Source: Arthrobacter sp. B2a2-09 (GTDB lineage Bacteria > Actinomycetota > Actinomycetes > Actinomycetales > Micrococcaceae). Taken from it: a stretch of DNA of 64,000 nucleotides. The stretch is taken from NCBI RefSeq assembly GCF_027587375.1, contig NZ_JAMXIC010000001.1, positions 62,001-126,000 of the forward strand, read 5' to 3'. This document shows positions 59,257 to 64,000 of the stretch, one piece after another. The position numbers and the translations under genes are program-made. Every line of letters begins with the position of its first letter. The stretch's first letter is position 1. The notes below the pieces were generated by a model. It ran no database searches, was not told the DNA's origin, and was given only the letters and a program-made list of their open reading frames with translations.

Positions 59257-60993
59257 ATGATTACACTGTGGGAACCACATGCCCCCCAGGCCGCTGCGCT
59301 GCCTGAATCGATAGAGCTCGACGGACTCGCCCTGAACGTCTACGGCGGCGCTGCGTCCAGCCGCCGGGTCGCCCTTGGCGTCATGGAAATCGACGTCACC
59401 GGTGACGCCGATGTGCGCCTGGAATGGCGCCTGCCGTGCACAGAGGCCGCGGCCTACTGGACCCCTGGCGGTTCCAGCTCGCGCTGGCTGCCGGCGGCAT
59501 GGGCCAAACCCCAGTCCAGCACCCTCGCCAACGGATCCACCGTAGGCTCGCTCATCGGCTCCGGGGACAAGGCCATCTGCACCTTCGCCGCGGCCCAGAC
59601 CATCGCCTTGGCCAGCGCGGGCGTCGCCGAGGAATCGGGGGAATTCCGGGTCTGGGTCCAGGCACGGGGCCGGCTGACGGTCCGGATCGACTTATCTGCC
59701 CGGCACTACGCCCAGACTCTGGCCGACGTCGCCTCATGGTGGTCCGGCGGAGGTGCCCAGCATGTTCCCGATGCTGCACGGATGCCTGCCTACTCCACCT
59801 GGTACTCGATGCACCAAAACATCAGCCCGGCCGCTGTGGAAACGCAATCCGCATTGGCCAAAGACCTCGGGTGCGATGTCATCATTGTCGACGACGGCTG
59901 GATGACGGCGGACCGGACGCGCGGATACGGGCACTGCGGCGACTGGGAGCCGCTGTCGTTGCCGGAGACGGGAAAGCACGTCCAGCGGGTCCACGACCAG
60001 GGCATGGCCTACGTGCTCTGGTATGCACTGCCGTTCATTGGCTGGGACAGTGCAGTGTGGGACCGGTTCAAGCCCTACGCGCTGCGCAATTTGGAACACA
60101 TGCAGGCCATTGTGGTGGACCCCCGGTACCCGGCAGTGAGGGACTACCTGGTGGGCCGGCTCGTCCGCGCCGTCGAGGAATGGGGCATGGACGGACTCAA
60201 GATCGATTTTGTGGACTGGTTCGCAGCGCCCGATGCCCCCGCGCCGGGACCCGAGGCCGATTGCGAGGAGGTCGCCGACGGCGTCGAGCGCCTGCTGGCC
60301 GCCATCCACGGCCGCATCACCGCTGCCAACCCGGAGGCCATGGTGGAACATCGCCAGCCCTATGTGAGCCATGGACTGTGGCCGTACGCCTCCATGATCC
60401 GTGCCACCGATTGTCCGCTGAGCCCCGCTGAAAACCGCCAGCGCACCGTCGATCTGCGGTTGACTTCCGGGCCGCTGGCCGTCCATGCGGACATGCTGAT
60501 GTGGCATCCGAGCGAAACGCCGGAGCAGGTCGGTGTGCATTTGATCAATGTGCTCTTCTCGGTGCCGCAGATTTCGGTGGACCTGACCACACAGACGCCG
60601 GAGCAGCTCGAAGCGCTCAGGTTCTGGCTGGGCCAGTTCCGCAGCAACCGAGATGTCCTTCAATTGGGCCGGTTCCAACCTGCCCGGCCCGAGTTGGGTT
60701 ATCCGCTGGTGCGGGTCAGCGGCGCGGACACAGTTGTTGTCGCCAGATATGCTCCGCTGCCCGTCGAGGTGCCGGCTACGGGATGGACACATTTCCTCGT
60801 GGCCAACGCCGACCACGACACCCGTGTGCTGCTGATCGGGGACTTCCGGGGGGAGCTTCACGCCACCGTGCAGGACGCGCGGGGGCGGACGGTGTCCCGC
60901 GGGATGGTATCTTTCGAGCGGAGCATCACGGAGGTCTGCGTGCCCACGGGCGGACTGCTGACCTTGGCCAATCGGACATCTGAGGGTGAATGA
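59257..60993 (+). CDS. GH36/GH-D-clan alpha-galactosidase-like glycosidase
   Basis: 578 residues, no signal peptide, so cytoplasmic. It has an N-terminal beta-sandwich followed by a TIM barrel with MPAYSTWYSMHQNISPAAVETQSALAKDLGCDVIIVDDGW and GMDGLKIDFVDW; Asp317 would be the nucleophile and Asp385 in IRATDCPLSP the acid/base of clan GH-D. It probably hydrolyses an alpha-galactoside or similar glycoside taken up by the transporter. Start 4 bases after the permease stop; end overlaps the LacI start by 4 bases. Confidence 0.85.
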   Translation: MITLWEPHAPQAAALPESIELDGLALNVYGGAASSRRVALGVMEIDVTGDADVRLEWRLPCTEAAAYWTPGGSSSRWLPAAWAKPQSSTLANGSTVGSLIGSGDKAICTFAAAQTIALASAGVAEESGEFRVWVQARGRLTVRIDLSARHYAQTLADVASWWSGGGAQHVPDAARMPAYSTWYSMHQNISPAAVETQSALAKDLGCDVIIVDDGWMTADRTRGYGHCGDWEPLSLPETGKHVQRVHDQGMAYVLWYALPFIGWDSAVWDRFKPYALRNLEHMQAIVVDPRYPAVRDYLVGRLVRAVEEWGMDGLKIDFVDWFAAPDAPAPGPEADCEEVADGVERLLAAIHGRITAANPEAMVEHRQPYVSHGLWPYASMIRATDCPLSPAENRQRTVDLRLTSGPLAVHADMLMWHPSETPEQVGVHLINVLFSVPQISVDLTTQTPEQLEALRFWLGQFRSNRDVLQLGRFQPARPELGYPLVRVSGADTVVVARYAPLPVEVPATGWTHFLVANADHDTRVLLIGDFRGELHATVQDARGRTVSRGMVSFERSITEVCVPTGGLLTLANRTSEGE

Positions 60994-62033
60994 CAGTTAG
61001 AAACAGCCGGGGACGCTCCGGCAGCGGGGTCACCATCGAGGATGTGGCCCGCGTTGCCGGAGTTTCCCGGCAGACCGTTTCCAATGCGCTCAATGCGCCG
61101 CACAGGGTGCGCGAGGAAACCCTGAAAAGGGTCACGGCCGTCATTGAGGGCCTCGGCTACCAGCCGGACCAGTCAGCGCGCAGTCTTAAGACCGGACTGC
61201 GCTACACTATCGGTTACCTGGCGCCCGACGATGATCCATTCAACCCGAATCCGGTGATGGGTGGTTTCCTGACCGCGCTGTGCGATGCCGCGGCGGCGGT
61301 GGGCTACAGGGTGCTCCTATTCCGGCCCCAGTCGGCCGTATCGGATCCGCGCAAAGCCTTCGACGACCTGATTGCAGCCCGGCAGGTGGACGGATTCGTC
61401 CTCTCCGACGTCCTCCTCGACGATCCGCGGGTGGACCACCTCAGCGAACTTGGGTTTCCGTTTGTCGCCTTTGGCCAGACGGGCCCAGGCCGGCCGCAGG
61501 ATTGGGTTGACGCGGACAATGCACAGGGAATGTACGACGTTGCTGCTTTGCTGGCGGCCCGGGGCCACCGTAGGGTCGGGTACATCGGATCGTCCACAGG
61601 CGTGCCCTGGATGAGCAACCGCTACAAAGGATTCCGCCGCGGGGCCGGCCAATTCGGGTTGGAAGTCGCCACCGTATTTGAACCATCGGAGTCCGGGGAA
61701 TTCCGCGAAGAACTCACGGCGGCCGTCCGAGGTCTGCTGCAGTCTGCGGAACGTCCAAGTGCATTGGTCGCGGCCGCCGATTTGCTGGCCCTGGCAGCCT
61801 ATGACGCAGTTCGCGGCGAGGGCCTCAGCGTTGGCGTGGACATCGCCGTCGTCGGGTTCAACGACCTGCCGCTGTGCGGGCTCTTGTCACCGCGGCTGAC
61901 TTCCGTCCGGATGCCGCTGCGGAGCATCGCCAGCGAATTGATGGCCCGGCTACTGGCTCAGGTGCAGAGTGGGGAGCCTGCCGGGGCAGGCTCCTTACTG
62001 CCTCCGGAGATCATCATCCGCGACAGCATCTAA
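60990..62033 (+). CDS. LacI-family transcriptional regulator
   Basis: 347 residues. The LacI HTH is SGVTIEDVARVAGVSRQTVSNALNAPHRVREETLKRVTAVIEGLGYQPDQSARSLKTG, with the hinge helix, and the PBP1 sensor includes IGYLAPDDDPF, VDGFVLSDVLLDDPRVDHLSELGFPFVAFGQTGPG, RGHRRVGYIGSSTG and DIAVVGFNDLPL. It is the last gene of the operon and overlaps the glycosidase by 4 bases. It probably represses the operon by bridging the two TGAACGTTCA sites at 54917 and 54972. Confidence 0.92.
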   Translation: MTVRNSRGRSGSGVTIEDVARVAGVSRQTVSNALNAPHRVREETLKRVTAVIEGLGYQPDQSARSLKTGLRYTIGYLAPDDDPFNPNPVMGGFLTALCDAAAAVGYRVLLFRPQSAVSDPRKAFDDLIAARQVDGFVLSDVLLDDPRVDHLSELGFPFVAFGQTGPGRPQDWVDADNAQGMYDVAALLAARGHRRVGYIGSSTGVPWMSNRYKGFRRGAGQFGLEVATVFEPSESGEFREELTAAVRGLLQSAERPSALVAAADLLALAAYDAVRGEGLSVGVDIAVVGFNDLPLCGLLSPRLTSVRMPLRSIASELMARLLAQVQSGEPAGAGSLLPPEIIIRDSI

Positions 62034-62116
62034 CCGGGACGGGCACATGGTGGGCGGCCTGGGGTCCCAAGGGTAGTGGGTTCTTCGCGGCGAAGCATCT
62101 CCTTTCTGGCCAGCGC

Positions 62117-62350
62117 GGTCTGAGCCGTGATGTCGGGCTTCTCGCCTCCGCCCTGGCGCGCCCCGCAACGACGGTCATGGGCGTCGAAGCCTATCCTCAA
62201 CTGGCACTGAAGGCGGCAGCACTACTCGAGTCCCTGGCTAGGTTTCATCCGCTCATCGACCGCAACAAAGGCACCGCCTGGACGCTGATGGTCCTGCTGC
62301 TGTGGATCGACGGGGTGTGCACAATGTGCACAGCCTGCCCGTCGGCCTAG
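62117..62350 (+). pseudogene. Doc/Fic-type toxin remnant
   Basis: The frame reads GLLASALARPATTVMGVEAYPQLALKAAALLESLARFHPLIDRNKGTAW, then WIDG before sequence similarity ends. This is the Doc 'death-on-curing' pattern, with Fic motif HPLIDRNKGTAW. The Arg normally following NK (NKR) is Gly here. No upstream start or antitoxin gene is seen, and the C-terminal part is replaced by a short unrelated tail to a stop at 62348. It is a relic of a phage- or plasmid-type addiction module. Confidence 0.7.
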
Positions 62351-62419
62351 GGCGTACGTAGGCCGGACTGGCCCGGACTCGGCATGTTTTCTGGACTTCC
62401 CTGTGTTTTAAAGGGTTCG

Positions 62420-62447
62420 AATGCGGTTCGGGTCCCACCTCGGGCAC
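62420..62447 (+). other. Possible tRNA-Leu 3'-end remnant (attachment-site-like)
   Basis: TTCGGGTCCCACCTCGGGCA at 62427-62446 resembles the T-arm and acceptor end of actinobacterial tRNA-Leu (GGTTCAAGTCCC...CTCGGGCAC). The T-stem does not pair well and no 5' half is present, so it is not a functional tRNA. Such 3' ends are left by integrative elements. The Doc remnant lies about 70 bases upstream. Confidence 0.35.
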
Positions 62448-62887
62448 AGCGTTTCCGCAGCTCAGGGGTCTTTGGGCCTCGACCTGTGCACAAAACGCGC
62501 CAAGGTGTTGATACTGACTCCGTTTGGCGCGGCGATTTGGCTCGGCTTTACGGGTCCATGGCGTGTGGGTTGCCCTTGTTGTTGACCATCGGGGGACCTC
62601 GCCTCCCGGGGTCGGTGGTCCGGTTTTCTGCCTTATGTCTATTCATCGCGGGAATCGTGGCTTCCAACATGACGTAGGGAAAGCTTTCGTGGGCATCTTC
62701 CCGCAGCGACCTCTACAAGAGCCTGCCCGGGCCACTTTCTGACTGTTTGGTACCGTCTCAAGCTAACCATTTGCGCCTGCAGGTGACGGACTCCCATAGG
62801 AACCGGCTTTGGCGTTTGATCCCCTTAATCTGCATTGCGACCCTCTGTCGGAACCGCCGAAGCTCGACGGTCACATTCCATCGAGAC
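62448..62887. other. Gene-free stretch
   Basis: About 440 bases with no convincing reading frame, hairpin terminator or repeat. It separates the sugar operon and element relics from the amino-acid transporter operon. Confidence 0.4.
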
Positions 62888-62916
62888 TTGACTTGTGGTC
62901 TGTGCCACTCTAGGTT
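62888..62916 (+). promoter_or_regulatory. Candidate sigma-A promoter of the amino-acid ABC operon
   Basis: TTGACT (62888-62893), 17 bases, then TAGGTT (62911-62916) match a housekeeping -35/-10 pattern about 40 bases before the permease start. Confidence 0.4.
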
Positions 62917-62957
62917 CAAGTTGTACACCTGACCATACAACTGAGAAATTGAGGGCC

Positions 62958-63905
62958 ATGCCGATGCTTTCTCAAGCGGCCCCGGACACGAACCGTGTCG
63001 GGGCGGATGCGCTGCAACAGCGCAGTTACAAGATCGTCCGGCTCAAGCACCCCGGGCGGTGGCTGTCCGGCGTGGCAGTGGTGATTCTGCTCGCACTTCT
63101 GGTCAAGGCATTTGCGGACGGCAAGATCCAGTGGGATGTGGTGGGAAAGTTCCTGACCGCTGAAGTGATTCTGCGCGGCTTTGCCAACACCCTCCTCATT
63201 TCCTTCTTCGCCATGATCCTTGGCGCCGGGCTGGGCACATTGTTCGCCGTGATGCGCCTGTCGCAAAATCCGGTGACCCGGTTTGTCGCCTGGCTGTACG
63301 TTTGGATCTTCCGGGGGACTCCGGTGCTTTTGCAGCTGCTGATCTGGTTCAACATCGCGCTGGTCTTTCCCACCATCACCATTCCGGGGCTGTTCGAGGC
63401 CAGGACGGTGGACGTGGTAACGCCATTTGTGGCTGCACTGCTTGGGTTGGGCATCAACGAAGGCGCCTACATGACGGAGGTGGTCCGCGGCGGCATCAGC
63501 TCCGTCGACCATGGCCAGACCGAGGCCGCCAAGACCATCGGCATGTCGCGATTTCAGACACTGTGGCGGATCATCCTGCCCCAAACAATGCGCCTGATCA
63601 TTCCGCCGATGGGGAACTCGGCCATCGGAATGCTCAAGTTCTCCTCCCTGGCCACCGCCATTTCATTCACGGAAATGCTCAATGCCGCCCAGCAGGTTTA
63701 TTTCGTCAACGGCGCTGTCATCGAACTGCTCCTGGTCTGTGCCGTCTGGTACCTGCTGGGCACCACTGTGTTGAACATTGTCCAGTTCTACATCGAGCGG
63801 TATTACGGCCGTGGCGTGGCGGGTGTTGCAAGCCGTCCACCTTTCCGATTCAGCTTTGGCCTGTCCCGCACGGCACCGCGGCCGGCCAACGAGGAGCGGT
63901 CATGA
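62958..63905 (+). CDS. Polar amino-acid ABC transporter permease
   Basis: 315 residues, HisM/GlnP type with a long N-terminal tail. Membrane and signature blocks are ILRGFANTLLISFFAMILGAGLGTLFAVMRLS, VWIFRGTPVLLQLLIWFNIAL, and the EAA loop SVDHGQTEAAKTIGMSRFQTLWRIILPQTMRLIIPPMGNSAIGMLKFSSLATAIS. It takes up an amino acid or opine-like compound. ATG at 62958 has GAGG upstream; a second ATG lies 6 bases later. Its stop overlaps the ATPase start by 4 bases. Confidence 0.9.
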   Translation: MPMLSQAAPDTNRVGADALQQRSYKIVRLKHPGRWLSGVAVVILLALLVKAFADGKIQWDVVGKFLTAEVILRGFANTLLISFFAMILGAGLGTLFAVMRLSQNPVTRFVAWLYVWIFRGTPVLLQLLIWFNIALVFPTITIPGLFEARTVDVVTPFVAALLGLGINEGAYMTEVVRGGISSVDHGQTEAAKTIGMSRFQTLWRIILPQTMRLIIPPMGNSAIGMLKFSSLATAISFTEMLNAAQQVYFVNGAVIELLLVCAVWYLLGTTVLNIVQFYIERYYGRGVAGVASRPPFRFSFGLSRTAPRPANEERS

Positions 63906-64000
63906 CGACAGTCGTCAAAGCCATCAACGTCCACAAGAGCTTCAATGGGCAAGCGGTATTGAACGGCGTTGACTTGGACGTCAGCGACGGAGAGGTCCTG
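63902..64000 (+). CDS. Amino-acid ABC transporter ATPase, N-terminal part
   Basis: The first 33 residues (VVKAINVHKSFNGQAVLNGV, then DLDVSDGEVL) match GlnQ/HisP-type ATPases just before Walker A. The gene is cut by the window edge. The ATGA overlap with the permease shows coupling. Confidence 0.85.
   Translation, partial: MTTVVKAINVHKSFNGQAVLNGVDLDVSDGEVL

Noticed and set aside
62411-62447. An intact tRNA gene
   Set aside because: Only the 3' end is tRNA-like. There is no 5' acceptor strand, D-arm or good anticodon arm.
1-64000. CRISPR arrays, prophage or insertion sequences
   Set aside because: No regularly spaced repeats, transposase motifs or phage structural genes were found on either strand.

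Overview
The window is GC-rich and densely coded. It looks like the catabolic chromosome of an aerobic actinobacterium, most likely a soil Micrococcaceae such as Arthrobacter, Paenarthrobacter or Pseudarthrobacter. Supporting signs are high third-position GC, a GlnR-type nitrogen box, an ECF41 sigma factor with its TGTCACA promoter, many CUT1 sugar ABC transporters, and GntR, IclR and LacI regulators next to the operons they probably control. No rRNA, intact tRNA, CRISPR array, IS element or phage block was seen. Genus assignment is inference.

Layout. (1) 1-8.8 kb: end of a DUF6036 protein; an APC permease divergent from a cytosine-deaminase-like amidohydrolase with paired TGGTATRCCA palindromes; a RibD/DHFR-like protein; a DUF2293 protein; two surface proteins built from IPT/Ig-like modules with C-terminal membrane anchors but no LPXTG motif. 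(2) 9-20 kb: an aromatic or sulfur-compound catabolic cluster read leftwards. It holds a two-component flavin monooxygenase whose reductase carries an IclR effector domain, a Tau/Ssu-type ABC importer, DoxX, a fumarylacetoacetase-family hydrolase, an extradiol dioxygenase, a YciI protein, a decayed MhpA-like hydroxylase and a GntR regulator. A divergent IclR regulator and a three-half-site operator sit at its head. (3) 20-26.6 kb: an FAD oxidoreductase and ECF41 sigma pair, two aldo-keto reductases, an MFS transporter remnant, and an XRE plus NmrA-like pair. (4) 26.6-35.4 kb: a sugar CUT1 operon with a DeoR-HTH/LacI-sensor chimera, a hydroxyacid dehydrogenase, a Tat-exported propeller and a divergent TIM-barrel isomerase. 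(5) 35.5-44.6 kb: a nitrogen cluster with Amt, a type III glutamine synthetase/gamma-glutamylmethylamide synthetase, three split glutamate-synthase modules, a sarcosine-oxidase-like FAD enzyme, an M20 amidohydrolase and an XRE-cupin regulator. It could run a compact N-methylglutamate route for methylated amines. (6) 44.6-54.9 kb: two divergent arms whose enzyme classes parallel the Rut uracil pathway (LLM monooxygenase, flavin reductase, isochorismatase-type amidase, alpha/beta hydrolase, NCS1 permease). They are joined by two AA_synth proteins, a tautomerase, an aldehyde dehydrogenase, an M38-type amidohydrolase and a GntR regulator. This is the best candidate for an undescribed pathway. (7) 55-62 kb: a LacI-regulated galactoside-type operon (PLP enzyme, CUT1 importer, GH36-like glycosidase, LacI) with two identical TGAACGTTCA operators. 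(8) 62-64 kb: a Doc toxin remnant, a possible tRNA-Leu 3' remnant, and the start of a polar amino-acid ABC operon cut by the window edge.

A recurring theme is flavin reductases fused to ligand-binding folds (IclR effector domain at 17 kb, SnoaL at 50 kb), each beside a different class of flavin monooxygenase.
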